DNA of 44,195 nt, from the NCBI GenBank assembly GCA_900696625.1, contig CAADGU010000283.1:1-44195 (forward strand), read 5' to 3'. Shown here one piece after another: positions 8,661 to 17,126 of the stretch. Both the position numbers and the translations under genes were made by a program. Numbering within the stretch: the stretch's first letter is position 1; each line of letters starts with the position of its first letter. Source of the DNA: an uncultured Chloroflexota bacterium (lineage in GTDB: Bacteria > Chloroflexota > Anaerolineae > Promineifilales > Promineifilaceae). Below the pieces are notes generated by a model, which made no database searches, was not told the origin of the DNA, and saw nothing but the letters and a program-made list of their open reading frames with translations.

Positions 8661-9897
8661 CTAACGGCCCCACATACCGGGCGCGGGGCCGGATCATCTG
8701 GTCTTGTTCAACTTGCTCCAGGGCGTGGCCGAGCCAGCCGACGGTGCGGCCGAGGGCAAAGAGCGCCAGCGGCGCACCCGGTGGTAGATTGGCCGCCCAG
8801 GCCAGTGTTACCAACGCAAAGTCAATGTTTGGGTGGCGTCCAACGGCCGTTGCCATTTCCGCCACCACTTGCTGCGCCAACTGCCAGCCAGGGGACGCCG
8901 GGTAAACGGCGGCAATCTTCGCCAGCAATGCCCGCCCGCGTGGGTCGCCCTCCGGGTAAAGCGGATGCCCGAAGCCGGGAATCTCCTCGCCGCGCCGCAG
9001 CCGGGCGGTAATGGTTGCCCGCGCATTATCCGGCGTGCCCACCTCCCGCAAAAAGGCATCTACCCGTTCCGTTGCCCCGCCGTGCAGCGTGCCTTGCAGC
9101 GCCGCCAGCCCGGCCATCACCACCGCATACGGCGTGGCTCGTGCCGATGCCACCACCCGCGCCGCAAATGCGGACACATTCAACTCATGGTCGGCGCAGT
9201 AAATGAGGGCGGCTTCGAGCAAGGGCGTGAGGCTGGCACTAAGCGGGGTCGAAGTGGTGGTATCCACTGGCGACCAGGATTGCTGCAAGGCGGCGGCAAT
9301 CGAGCCGGAGATGGGTTGGCCGGTGACGGCCGTTGCCAGCAGCAGCAAAATCCGTTGGCCGGTCTGGTAGACGGCCGTTGCCTGCCAATCATACGCCGCC
9401 AGATCGTGGGCCATGGCCAGGGGCAGCACCGTTAGCAGCCGTTCCATCAGTGTTAACTGGCGAATGTGTGCCCAGAGCGGGGCGATGGTCGCCCACTGCG
9501 GGCTGATGTCGGCGGTGAACTGCGCCCCGGTAGTTAACTCCTGCCGCCAGAGCAGGTTGGCCACATCGGCGAAGGTGTGGGCGCCGGGCAAGGTGATGGC
9601 GTCGTACCCGCGATAGGTGAGACGGCCGTTGTCAATGAGCGTGATGGCCGATTCTAACACGGGCGCGCCCCAATGTAACGCCGTCTTGGTCGCCGTTTCG
9701 GCAGCCAATTCTGGCTGGTGGCGCATCTGCTTGCGCGCTTTGAGCGCCGCCACGTCCTCAGCGCGGTAGCGCCGGGCGCGGCTTGCCCCCTCACCCACCT
9801 CCGAACGAATTAGCCCCCGGCTGACGTAGGCGTACAGTGTGGGCAGGCTAATGCGCAGTTCGGCGGCGGCTTGTTTGGCGGAAAGGTAGGTAGTCAT
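8641..9897 (-). CDS. Citrate synthase-family protein with N-terminal HTH domain
   Basis: A 418-residue fusion. Residues 1-50 (YLSAKQAAAELRISLPTLYAYVSRG, then RRYRAEDVAAL) form an excisionase/MerR-like helix-turn-helix. From about residue 75 the rest is citrate synthase, with LITLIDNGRLTYRGYD-like start and the catalytic regions LHGGAT, GFGHPLYPEGDPRG and NIDFAL, so both His and the Asp are retained. Members of this HTH-fused family are known in several phyla, but their role is poorly defined; they may be a condensing enzyme, a sensor or both. The protein lies convergent-side of a MutS-like gene, with a stand-alone citrate synthase 3 kb away. DNA binding by the HTH is an inference. Confidence 0.85.
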   Translation of the reverse strand: MTTYLSAKQAAAELRISLPTLYAYVSRGLIRSEVGEGASRARRYRAEDVAALKARKQMRHQPELAAETATKTALHWGAPVLESAITLIDNGRLTYRGYDAITLPGAHTFADVANLLWRQELTTGAQFTADISPQWATIAPLWAHIRQLTLMERLLTVLPLAMAHDLAAYDWQATAVYQTGQRILLLLATAVTGQPISGSIAAALQQSWSPVDTTTSTPLSASLTPLLEAALIYCADHELNVSAFAARVVASARATPYAVVMAGLAALQGTLHGGATERVDAFLREVGTPDNARATITARLRRGEEIPGFGHPLYPEGDPRGRALLAKIAAVYPASPGWQLAQQVVAEMATAVGRHPNIDFALVTLAWAANLPPGAPLALFALGRTVGWLGHALEQVEQDQMIRPRARYVGPLAMMRDA

Positions 9898-9911
9898 TGG
9901 TTAATGGTCAT

Positions 9912-9952
9912 TTGTCATTTGTAATTGGGTAATTGGGTAATTGGGTAATTGA
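9912..9952. repeat. Short-word array, AATTGGGT type
   Basis: Four near-perfect TAATTGGG 8-mers in tandem just upstream of the HTH-citrate synthase start. Same word family as at 7546 and 15564. Confidence 0.75.
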
Positions 9953-9959
9953 TCACCGT

Positions 9960-10026
9960 GTGTCACGCCATCACCCCATCACCCCTTCACCCCTTCACCC
10001 CTTCACCTGCTCACCTGCTCACCTGT
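9960..10026. repeat. Short-word array, TCACCCCT type
   Basis: About eight copies of TCACCCCT/TCACCTGC 8-mers abut and slightly overlap the stop of the MutS-like gene. It follows directly on another word array, so the whole 9.9-10.0 kb spacer is low-complexity. Confidence 0.75.
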
Positions 10027-11851
10027 TCAACTCATCACCAACGGGTAGTCCGGCCAACTGCATGATCTTCAAAGCATTGGTGGTGGGGCAAGGGCCGGGA
10101 TGCAGTTTGTAGTCGAAGACCATATGGCCGTCGGCGACATCGTCGCGGAAGTGGTAGTTGTGGATACGGCCGTTTTCTTCGGCCAGATGCACCAGTTCCA
10201 GGTCATGGGTGGCAATGAGGCCTAGACCGCTGCTTTCGGCCAGGGCGCGGATGTAGGCGCGGCTGCCAATCAGCCGCTCGCGGTTGTTGGTGCCCCGGAA
10301 AATTTCGTCAATCAGAAAGAGTAACGGCCGTGTCTCCTCCACTGGCAGCGCCGCCAATAATTGTTGCAGCCGCCGCACTTCGGCGTAAAAGAAGGAAAAG
10401 CCGTCGGTGATGGAATCGGCCACGCGGATGGAGGCGAAGAGGCGGAACAGCGATGTCTGCATGTCGGCTGCCAGCACCGGCCCACCGGCATAGGCCAGCG
10501 CCAGATTGATGCCGATGGTGCGCAAAAAGGTGCTTTTCCCGGCCATGTTGGAGCCGGTGATGATGTAGACGGTACCGGGCTGGCTGATGGCAAAATCGTT
10601 GGTGACTCGTGTCTCAGACTGTACCAGGGGATGTCCCATCTGCCGGGTGGTGAGGCTGCTGCCGGTTTGCTCAATGGTGGGAAAGGTGGTGTTGTCCGGG
10701 TTGAGCCAGGCGAATGTGGCCAATCCGTTGAGCGTTTCTAATTCGTACCACACGTCTAACCAGAGTGGCAGCCGTTCGGCTAAATCCTGACGGCAGCGGG
10801 TGATCTGGTAAACGAAGAAGAGATTCCAGGGCACAAACACATTGAGGATGAAACCCAACACCGGGTTTTGCGCCGCGCCTACCCCGGTGGAAAGGCGGCG
10901 AACGCGCCGGATGTATTGCGACGGCCGTGTCGTTTGGTCTTGAAATAGGGCGCACAGAGTTTGCAGATGGGGGGTGCGAGCGTAACGGTTGTTCTCCAAA
11001 AAGCCAAATATCACCTGGCTCGTTTCCAGCGCATCTTGAAGGGTTAGCGTGTCGCGCAGTAGCGACCAGCTTTGGCGAAAGCCCCACAGCAGATAGAGTC
11101 CCAGATAAAGAGGCCAGGTGATGAGCGAAAAGTCAGGCAAATCGGTGGCCGAGGCCAGCAGCGCCAGCAGGATATTTAACGCGGCCAGCGCGGTTAATAC
11201 CAGCAGTGGGCGGCGATAATGGGAGGCGGGTGTGGTTTCGGCCAGCCAGGCGGTGAGCGCCTGCCCGGAAAAACGGCCGCTCTGGCTGACCAACATGGCT
11301 TGCAGCGCCAGCCGGTCGCGGAAGCGAAATTGCGATGTTAGTTCGGCCACCAAAGCCTGACGTTGGGCAATTGCCGCCGGGTCTGGGTTTGTTTCCAGCA
11401 GCCAGTCACGCAGCCGGGTGCTGCCTTCCTGGGTCACGGCCGTGTCCAACAAATGATGCAGTGAGCGCGCCCCCACCAGGTCAAGATCAATGGCAAAAGG
11501 GTGTTCCAGGCGTTCCGGAGCAGGTAGAGGCGGCGGTAGATTGTCCCAATCCAACGCCAGACGAGCCAGGTGGGTTTGTTTGATGGCGTGGTAGAGCGAG
11601 AGACGGGTAACGGCCGTGCCTACCCGCCGGTGCCAGATAACCAGCGCTATAAAAGGGATAAAGGCGACGGCCGTTACCGGCAGCCACACTGTTGCCCCCC
11701 ACTTAAAAAAAGCAAAACCGCTGATCACCACCGCCACTACAAATGCCGCCAGCCGGAAATGAATGATCTGGTTTGCCTGTTCTTGTTTTGCCTGCTGCCG
11801 CGCTGCCAACCGCCGCACCTGATTTTCTAACCCTTTCTTCCTCTTTGTCAT
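10019..11851 (-). CDS. MutS-family ATPase with predicted membrane segments
   Basis: A MutS-related protein of about 610 residues. The C-terminal ATPase is clear: Walker A GSNMAGKSTFLRTIG, Walker B LLFLIDEIFRGTNNRER and the ATHDLELVHLAEE segment. The core lever/clamp helices are recognisable (LEHPFAIDLDLVGARSLHHLLDTA). It lacks the N-terminal mismatch-recognition domain of MutS1. It has hydrophobic stretches near residues 35-80 (FRLAAFVVAVVISGFAFF and WLPVTAVAFIPFIALVIW) and in the middle (PLLVLTALAALNILLALLA), suggesting membrane anchoring. A role in mismatch repair is therefore doubtful. I start at the ATG at 11851 (MTKRKKGLE); an ATG at 11875 is in frame but inside a low-complexity repeat. 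It stands between two citrate synthase paralogues. Confidence 0.86.
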   Translation of the reverse strand: MTKRKKGLENQVRRLAARQQAKQEQANQIIHFRLAAFVVAVVISGFAFFKWGATVWLPVTAVAFIPFIALVIWHRRVGTAVTRLSLYHAIKQTHLARLALDWDNLPPPLPAPERLEHPFAIDLDLVGARSLHHLLDTAVTQEGSTRLRDWLLETNPDPAAIAQRQALVAELTSQFRFRDRLALQAMLVSQSGRFSGQALTAWLAETTPASHYRRPLLVLTALAALNILLALLASATDLPDFSLITWPLYLGLYLLWGFRQSWSLLRDTLTLQDALETSQVIFGFLENNRYARTPHLQTLCALFQDQTTRPSQYIRRVRRLSTGVGAAQNPVLGFILNVFVPWNLFFVYQITRCRQDLAERLPLWLDVWYELETLNGLATFAWLNPDNTTFPTIEQTGSSLTTRQMGHPLVQSETRVTNDFAISQPGTVYIITGSNMAGKSTFLRTIGINLALAYAGGPVLAADMQTSLFRLFASIRVADSITDGFSFFYAEVRRLQQLLAALPVEETRPLLFLIDEIFRGTNNRERLIGSRAYIRALAESSGLGLIATHDLELVHLAEENGRIHNYHFRDDVADGHMVFDYKLHPGPCPTTNALKIMQLAGLPVGDELNR

Positions 11852-11973
11852 CTTTGTCGCCTTGCGCCTTTGCACCTTTGCATTGAAGTTGTGACCTGAA
11901 TTGTAGCCTACTATATATTGATTACAAAATCAACATTGACAACGTTAAATCAACCTAATATCCTTGTAAGACC

Positions 11974-12007
11974 AGACCCAAAGGGTTTTCAAAAATCCTT
12001 TGGGTCT
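11974..12007 (+). promoter_or_regulatory. Perfect 11-bp hairpin in the citrate synthase leader
   Basis: AGACCCAAAGG at 11974-11984 and CCTTTGGGTCT at 11997-12007 are perfect inverted arms around a 12-nt loop. The hairpin ends 8 nt before the AAGGAG ribosome-binding site (12015-12020) of the citrate synthase. There is no T-run, so a simple intrinsic terminator is unlikely. A leader structure or a REP-like element is possible. Confidence 0.6.
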
Positions 12008-12030
12008 TAACCAACAAGGAGCGTGTTGAT

Positions 12031-13161
12031 ATGAAAAACGGAACAAATTTTGTCCCCGGATTGGAAGGGGTGGTAGCGGCGGAAACGCGGTTGAGCCATG
12101 TGGATGGGTTGGCGGGTGAGTTGATCATCGGTGGTTTCCCACTGGCGGAACTGGCGGCCAATGCCACCTTTGAGGAGACGGTGTACTTGTTGTGGAACGG
12201 CCGTTTGCCCACCGCTACCGAACTCACCACTTTCCAGCACAAATTGGCGGCCTACCGCACCGTCCCCCCAGCCACACTGGCTCTCTTGAAATCCGTTGCC
12301 GCCGAAAACGCACCGACGATGGATGCCTTGCGTATCGGCGCGGGCACGCTCAGCCTGGGCGTGCCCAATGAGCAACTGGCGTTGGCTATCGTGGCCCGCT
12401 TCCCGACCATCGTGGCGGCCTATTGGCGTTTCCTGCAAGGGCAGGAACCGATTGTGCCGCGCACCGATTTGAGCCATGCGGCCAATTACCTTTATATGCT
12501 CACCGGCGCAGAGCCGAGCGCCGCGCGGGTGCGTGGCCTGGAAACGTACCTGAATACGGTGGTGGATCATGGGCTGAACGCTTCCACCTTTGCCGCCAGG
12601 GTGATTATTGCCACCAATTCGGACCTGGTTTCGGCCGTGACCGGGGCGGTGGGGGCGCTCAAGGGGCCGTTGCATGGCGGCGCTCCTGGCCCGGCGCTGG
12701 ATACGGTGTTTGAAATTGGCACGCCGGAACGGGCGGAGCTAGTTTTGCGCGCCAAACTGGACGCGGGTGAACGGTTGATGGGCTTCGGCCACCGCATTTA
12801 CAAGGTGCGCGACCCCCGCGCCGAAGTGTTGGAGGCAGCGGCGGAGCAAATGTTTGCCGCCGATGGTGACTTGGCGTTGTATGAACTGGCGAAGGAGGTA
12901 GAGGCGACGGCCGTGACCCTTCTGGCCGAATACAAAGCGGGCCGCAATTTGCAAACGAACGTGGAATTTTATACCGCTCTGCTGCTGCACGGATTGGGGC
13001 TGGAGACCGACCTCTTTACACCCACCTTTGCCATCAGCCGCGCCGCCGGTTGGATTGCCCATTGTTTAGAGCAGCAGCGATACGGCCGTCTCATTCGCCC
13101 GCAGTCTGCCTACATTGGCGAGAAGGGGCTTGCCTGGCAGCCGATTTCGCTGAGGGGCTGA
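12031..13161 (+). CDS. gltA: Citrate synthase (or methylcitrate synthase)
   Basis: A 376-residue citrate synthase, the condensing enzyme of the TCA cycle, in the short Gram-positive/archaeal size class. Catalytic regions are LHGGAPGP (His215), GFGHRIYKVRDPRAE (His254) and NVEFYT (position 312). The last normally holds Asp; here it is Glu, as in some methylcitrate/citrate synthases, so propionyl-CoA use cannot be excluded. FTPTFAISRAAGWIAHCLEQ near the end is family-typical. The ATG at 12031 has AAGGAG ten bases upstream. The leader contains a perfect hairpin. It is divergent from the MutS-like gene. The symbol is tentative because of the methylcitrate ambiguity. Confidence 0.92.
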   Translation: MKNGTNFVPGLEGVVAAETRLSHVDGLAGELIIGGFPLAELAANATFEETVYLLWNGRLPTATELTTFQHKLAAYRTVPPATLALLKSVAAENAPTMDALRIGAGTLSLGVPNEQLALAIVARFPTIVAAYWRFLQGQEPIVPRTDLSHAANYLYMLTGAEPSAARVRGLETYLNTVVDHGLNASTFAARVIIATNSDLVSAVTGAVGALKGPLHGGAPGPALDTVFEIGTPERAELVLRAKLDAGERLMGFGHRIYKVRDPRAEVLEAAAEQMFAADGDLALYELAKEVEATAVTLLAEYKAGRNLQTNVEFYTALLLHGLGLETDLFTPTFAISRAAGWIAHCLEQQRYGRLIRPQSAYIGEKGLAWQPISLRG

Positions 13162-13303
13162 GGGGACGATTTTGGCTCGCTCCTGTATACAAACGGCTGA
13201 TCACGCAAGCATCTCTGATCACCTTCTTCCTCGGTTCTCAGGCAGCTTTCACGGTAGTTGCCGCCATCGTTGGCGTTTACATCTATAAAGCTGTGGGTTG
13301 GAA

Positions 13304-14284
13304 TTATTGAGCAGGTAGATGGGCCAGAAATTCGTCCAGGGTTACGGCCGTGACCGCCTGGCGGTGCAAGGTTTTAAGTGCATCGGGGTCAGCTAGAGAT
13401 TCTACTTCTACCACCACATGCTGGGGCACGGCGCCAAATCGTATCTGGAGTGTGTCTAAAATCATAGCTTGCAGCCCTTGTTGCAGCCCTTGTTGCAGCC
13501 CTTGTTCCATGCCTCGTCTCAGTCCCCGTTCGGTGGCCAGGCGTTCCACACTGCTGACATAAGGTTTCCGCTCGTGTTCTTCGTAAGTGGTTACATCGGT
13601 CATAAATTGTTCCTCCAACTCTGGTGGTAAGGTCATAAGCCAATCAATAAACCGGAAAAGGTCCAAAATTTCCTGGCGATGATAGCCCCGATGGTACAGC
13701 ATTTTTGCCAGGTTCAGCTTTGCCGCATAGCGTTCTGTGGGATTTTGACGAGTAGCCAATGTCTGCAAATGGGTCATGGTGACTACCGCAAACGGATTTT
13801 TATTGGCTACCAATGCTTCCCAATCTGCCTCATAGTCTAGCAGTTTTGCCGTGGGGAAGTCTAGCAACACATGGCAGCCAAAAAGCTCGTATTCGAATTG
13901 GTGTGGTCGCCAGGAGTGGTTGGTGTCGGTTAAAATTGCCATGCTGGCGACACGTCGTTGATAGCGATCAAACAGACGGTAATTATAGATGTACATGCGT
14001 TCAGCAAAGGCGGTTTCTGGTTGGCCCTGTATCTCCACGTGAATCAATACCCAGGCTTCACGGCCGTCCTCCTTTTTTGTCACCTGCACCAGTTTATCTA
14101 CACGACGGGCGCCGGTTTCTGCTTCGCGTACCACTTGTTGTAGTTCTTTATCCAGGAATTTGTACCCCTGGGACCACTCAATCGCCACATGGGCTCCTGG
14201 AAAAAAGAAAGCCATGAATTCTGGGAAGAAGCGTTCAATAATCTCTTTCCAGGGAGAGTCATAATCGGCTGGCATTGTTTCCAT
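13304..14284 (-). CDS. Rpn-family PD-(D/E)XK nuclease/transposase-like protein
   Basis: A 326-residue protein of the Rpn/YhgA-like group (recombination-promoting nuclease), a PD-(D/E)XK fold often annotated as a transposase. The nuclease region lies at about residues 30-130: DKELQQVVREAETG, then AWVLIHVEIQGQ with the E-x-Q variant of the active site. The C-terminal tail holds the low-complexity GMEQGLQQGLQQGLQAM, encoded by 12-bp tandem repeats and typical of the family's variable tails. I start at the ATG at 14284 (METMPADYD), 5 bp from the end of the oxidoreductase gene; the longer reading runs antisense-like through that gene. Not obviously linked to its neighbours. Confidence 0.83.
   Translation of the reverse strand: METMPADYDSPWKEIIERFFPEFMAFFFPGAHVAIEWSQGYKFLDKELQQVVREAETGARRVDKLVQVTKKEDGREAWVLIHVEIQGQPETAFAERMYIYNYRLFDRYQRRVASMAILTDTNHSWRPHQFEYELFGCHVLLDFPTAKLLDYEADWEALVANKNPFAVVTMTHLQTLATRQNPTERYAAKLNLAKMLYHRGYHRQEILDLFRFIDWLMTLPPELEEQFMTDVTTYEEHERKPYVSSVERLATERGLRRGMEQGLQQGLQQGLQAMILDTLQIRFGAVPQHVVVEVESLADPDALKTLHRQAVTAVTLDEFLAHLPAQ
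13470..13508. repeat. 12-bp coding tandem repeat (GLQQ)
   Basis: Three near-perfect TTGTTGCAGCCC units on the plus strand encode repeated Gly-Leu-Gln-Gln in the tail of the Rpn-type protein. It is a likely slippage site that would change tail length in frame. Confidence 0.75.
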
Positions 14285-14289
14285 GCCCA

Positions 14290-15561
14290 CTATGATACCA
14301 AATCTTTGAAACGGTAGTATTGCGCGGCGAAGGGGAGGAACCAGGGGCGATTGCGGTAGAAGAAGCGCACGTCTTCGGGGATTTCCTGGAAGGGGCTGTG
14401 GCGGATCTGCCCGGCAAGCAGCTTGCCCACTTCCGTGCCCACGTAGGTGGCAATGGAAAGGCCGTGCCCGCAATAACCGAAGGCATAATGAATGCCCTCA
14501 ACGCGGCCAATGTGCGGCATCAAATCGAACGTAAGGCCTAATTGCCCCGTCCAGGTGTGGGTGATGGGCACATCGGCCAGTTCGGGAAAGGCGTGGCTCA
14601 TGCTGGCGCGCAGCCGCCGGGCGCTTTCCTGCGGATCCAGGTCTACACTGAGGTTGTTACGGCCGCCCCAGAGCATACGGCCGTCGGGCGTCAGCCGAAA
14701 ATAGTGCAAAAAGTTCTGCGTGGTGTAAAACATGCGCCCTTTTGGACTCAGTTTCATTTGCAGGCCGGGGGATAATGGTTCGGTGACGATGATGTAGCTG
14801 CCGACGGGGAAAATTTTGGGTTTCAGTTGTGGTACCAGCCGGTCGGTGTAGCCGTTGGTGGCGATAAGGACTTCTCTGGCATTTACACTGCCATTCTTTG
14901 TGTGAACCAGGAAACGGGTGGGCAGCCGTTCGATGCGCTGCACCTCGGCGTTTTCGCACAGTTGGACGCCATACTCAGCGGCGGCCTGCGCCAGGCCAAA
15001 GACATATCTGGCTGGTTGCAGGCCACCGCTGTAGGTATCGGCCAGGCCGCCAAAATAGATGTCGGAGCCAATTTCGCTGCGTAAATCCCCAGGAGCCACC
15101 AGAGTGGTTTCGTGGCCGAACTCTTTTTTGAGCCACTGGCTGGATTGTTTCTGGTTTTCAAAGTGGCTGGCCTTGGCGGCCAGGGCGATGTGGCCGCTGC
15201 GTTTCCAGTCGCACCCAATCTCTTCTTCGCGCACGATCTGGTCAATCAGGTCAATGGCGTCGAGGGAGGCTTGCCAGAACTGGTGGGCGTAGTCACGGCC
15301 GTAAGCCTGGTAAATTTGTTTTAACGGCCGTTTAATGCCCGGTGTAGCCATGCCGCCATTGCGCGAACTGGCTCCCCAGCCAATGGTGTGTCGCTCCAGA
15401 ACGGCCACTATTGCCCCAGCCTTTGCCAGTACCCGCGCTGCATTTAAGCCGGTATAGCCGCTGCCAACGATGACTACATCTACCTGATCAGGCAAGTGTG
15501 CCGCCACCGGTAAATTGGCCGGGCGGGGGAATTGGTCGGTCCAGAAGGGGGTTGTTTTCAT
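14290..15561 (-). CDS. FAD-dependent amine oxidoreductase (DadA/PuuB-like)
   Basis: A 423-residue flavoprotein of the DAO superfamily. VVIVGSGYTGLNAARVLAKAG, at about residues 27-46, is the dinucleotide-binding GxGxxG. WGASSRNGGMATPG follows and is characteristic of gamma-glutamylputrescine oxidase-like proteins. The C-terminal GYCGHGLSIATYVGTEVGKLL closes the FAD site. It likely oxidises an amine or amino acid to the imine or aldehyde. Its place next to a class III aminotransferase, and divergent from a PotABCD transporter, suggests polyamine catabolism. I start at the ATG at 15561 (MKTTPFWTDQ); the longer reading begins in an AATTGGGT repeat array. Confidence 0.87.
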   Translation of the reverse strand: MKTTPFWTDQFPRPANLPVAAHLPDQVDVVIVGSGYTGLNAARVLAKAGAIVAVLERHTIGWGASSRNGGMATPGIKRPLKQIYQAYGRDYAHQFWQASLDAIDLIDQIVREEEIGCDWKRSGHIALAAKASHFENQKQSSQWLKKEFGHETTLVAPGDLRSEIGSDIYFGGLADTYSGGLQPARYVFGLAQAAAEYGVQLCENAEVQRIERLPTRFLVHTKNGSVNAREVLIATNGYTDRLVPQLKPKIFPVGSYIIVTEPLSPGLQMKLSPKGRMFYTTQNFLHYFRLTPDGRMLWGGRNNLSVDLDPQESARRLRASMSHAFPELADVPITHTWTGQLGLTFDLMPHIGRVEGIHYAFGYCGHGLSIATYVGTEVGKLLAGQIRHSPFQEIPEDVRFFYRNRPWFLPFAAQYYRFKDLVS

Positions 15562-15563
15562 GG

Positions 15564-15636
15564 GGTAATTGGGTAATTGGGTAATTGAGTAATTGGAAGG
15601 TAGGCTAATTACCCAATTACTCAATTGCTCAATTAC
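15564..15636. repeat. Short-word inverted array, AATTGGGT type
   Basis: TAATTGGG words followed by AATTACCC/CAATTACT complements, filling the gap between the oxidoreductase and aminotransferase genes. Same family as 7546-7613. Confidence 0.75.
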
Positions 15637-16949
15637 TTCCCTAACACATGCTTCAACCCGTCTTCAAACACCTGCAACGTGGTGGCGGCGTTTTCTTCGG
15701 TGTGGTCAGAGCAGAGGAAGTATGGTTCCAGGCCATCTGCTTCGGGTAAGACGCCGTGATCGATCATGTAGCGGGTGATCTCTTCGTACATGTCCCAGTC
15801 GGCTTTGTGCAGGTCGCGCCAGTCGTACATTGGTTCGTCGGTCATCAGGGCATAGCCGAACATGGCGGGCACGCCGTTGATGACGTGGGGCACGTTGTGC
15901 CGGGTGAGGATTTCATGGTAGCCACCCATGATCATCTGGCCCACCTTCTCGATTTTGGGGAATACCTGGCCGGTTTGCATGTATTCCAGCACGGCATCGG
16001 CGGCGGCGGTGGAAACTGTGTTGCCGGTGTATGTGCCACCCTGGAATACTTTGCCGGGGGCGATGTTCATCATAATTTCCCGTTTGCCGCCAATGGCAGC
16101 GATAGGATAGCCGTTGCCTAACGCTTTGGCATAGGTGGAGATGTCTGGGATGACGCCGAATGTTTCCCGCGCACCGCCGGCCGCGATGCGGAAGCCGGTT
16201 TTTACTTCGTCAAAGATGAGGAGGATGCCGTATTGATCACATTGTTCGCGCACAAATTCCAGAAAGCCGGGGCGGGGCATGATGGCGTTGCCGTTGCCCA
16301 AGATGGGTTCCATGATGATGGTGGCAACCTGGTCGCCTTTTTCTTGCAGGAAGTCGCCCAGGATTTCTACATCGTTGAAGGGGAGTACCTGGACTAGATC
16401 GCGCATGGACTCGGGGATGCCCCAACTCATTTTATGGGCGGTGGGGCGCTGGCGGTTGCCCACTTTTTCTGGGTTGCCCCCGGCGGTAGACCAGAGCACA
16501 TAGTCATGCGCGCCGTGGTAGCTGCCTTCAAATTTGACGATAAGATCGCGCCCGGTGTAACCGCGCGCCAGGCGGAGGGCGTGCATGGTGCATTCGGAAC
16601 CGGTGTTGGTAAGGCGCACCATTTCCACGCCGGGTACCATATCAATGATGCGTTCGGCGACTTTTACTTCTAATTCTTGTGTGGAGGCAAAGCTGATGCC
16701 GTGATCAATGGCGGCTTTGACGCGAGCGTTGACGAAGGGGTCGGTGTGCCCCAGGATGATGGGGCCAAAGCCGAGGCGGTAATCTATGTATTTACGGCCG
16801 TCAAAATCAAATACGTATTGATCTTGCGCGTCCGCCACGACGGGCGTATTGTAATCGTCGTGGTAGCGGAAATTGGAGTTGACGCCATAAGGCAGCACCT
16901 TTTTGGCGCGTTCAAAAAATTCGTGGGATTTGGGGCCTTGGTAGGGCAT
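15633..16949 (-). CDS. Class III PLP-dependent aminotransferase (GSA-aminotransferase-like)
   Basis: A 438-residue class III aminotransferase of the HemL-like branch. The N-terminal SHEFFERAKKVLPYGVNSNFR and FDFDGRKYIDYRLGFGPIILGH are typical. Further on come NTGSECTMHALRLARGYTGR, LIFDEVKTGFR with the PLP-pairing Asp, and AKALGNGYPIAAIGG with the Schiff-base Lys. It is probably not the haem-pathway enzyme, since it lies beside an amine oxidoreductase and divergent from polyamine transport genes. A polyamine- or omega-amino-acid transaminase is the favoured inference. GGAG stands upstream of the ATG at 16949; the longer reading to 17033 starts inside a short-word repeat. The shared spacer with the Lrp gene carries three operator-like sites. 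Confidence 0.9.
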   Translation of the reverse strand: MPYQGPKSHEFFERAKKVLPYGVNSNFRYHDDYNTPVVADAQDQYVFDFDGRKYIDYRLGFGPIILGHTDPFVNARVKAAIDHGISFASTQELEVKVAERIIDMVPGVEMVRLTNTGSECTMHALRLARGYTGRDLIVKFEGSYHGAHDYVLWSTAGGNPEKVGNRQRPTAHKMSWGIPESMRDLVQVLPFNDVEILGDFLQEKGDQVATIIMEPILGNGNAIMPRPGFLEFVREQCDQYGILLIFDEVKTGFRIAAGGARETFGVIPDISTYAKALGNGYPIAAIGGKREIMMNIAPGKVFQGGTYTGNTVSTAAADAVLEYMQTGQVFPKIEKVGQMIMGGYHEILTRHNVPHVINGVPAMFGYALMTDEPMYDWRDLHKADWDMYEEITRYMIDHGVLPEADGLEPYFLCSDHTEENAATTLQVFEDGLKHVLGK

Positions 16950-16960
16950 GGGGATTTCTC

Positions 16961-17010
16961 CGTGATCCGTGATTGGTAATCGGTTATCGGTGATCGGTAA
17001 TCGGTTAGCC
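16961..17010. repeat. Short-word array, ATCGGTAA type
   Basis: Degenerate CGTGATC/ATCGGTAA words lie just upstream of the aminotransferase start codon, between it and the operator-like region. Confidence 0.65.
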
Positions 17011-17032
17011 GATGGCGGATATGATTTGGTCA

Positions 17033-17108
17033 ATTACGAAATTCGTAATAAAATGATAGTTGACTCCGAATATCGTAGGAATTTGGGAAATCATACCGAA
17101 AAATCGTA
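17033..17108. promoter_or_regulatory. Three operator-like sites between aminotransferase and Lrp/AsnC genes
   Basis: Site 1, ATTACGA-AAT-TCGTAAT (17033-17049), is a perfect 7-bp inverted repeat. Site 2, CCGAATATCGTA (17066-17077), and site 3, CCGAAAAATCGTA (17096-17108), are degenerate copies of the same CGAAwwTCG core. Their centres are about 30 bp apart, near three helical turns, which is the spacing expected for an Lrp/AsnC multimer wrapping DNA. The array covers the divergent promoter region and ends at the start of the Lrp gene, suggesting autoregulation. The binding protein is inferred from position. Confidence 0.65.
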
Positions 17109-17126
17109 ATGGTGGCAAGAGGTGAG

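Noticed and set aside
11936..11961. Promoter TTGACA/TAATAT upstream of citrate synthase
   Set aside because: The two boxes are only 14 bp apart, too close for a standard sigma-70-type promoter. The true promoter is unclear.
13162..13310. Possible small membrane protein on the plus strand (VYKRLITQASLITFFLGSQA, then a hydrophobic segment ending AVGWNY)
   Set aside because: The hydrophobic stretch is suggestive, but no start codon or ribosome-binding site lies in frame close to it; the only ATG is deep inside the citrate synthase gene. It may be a remnant.
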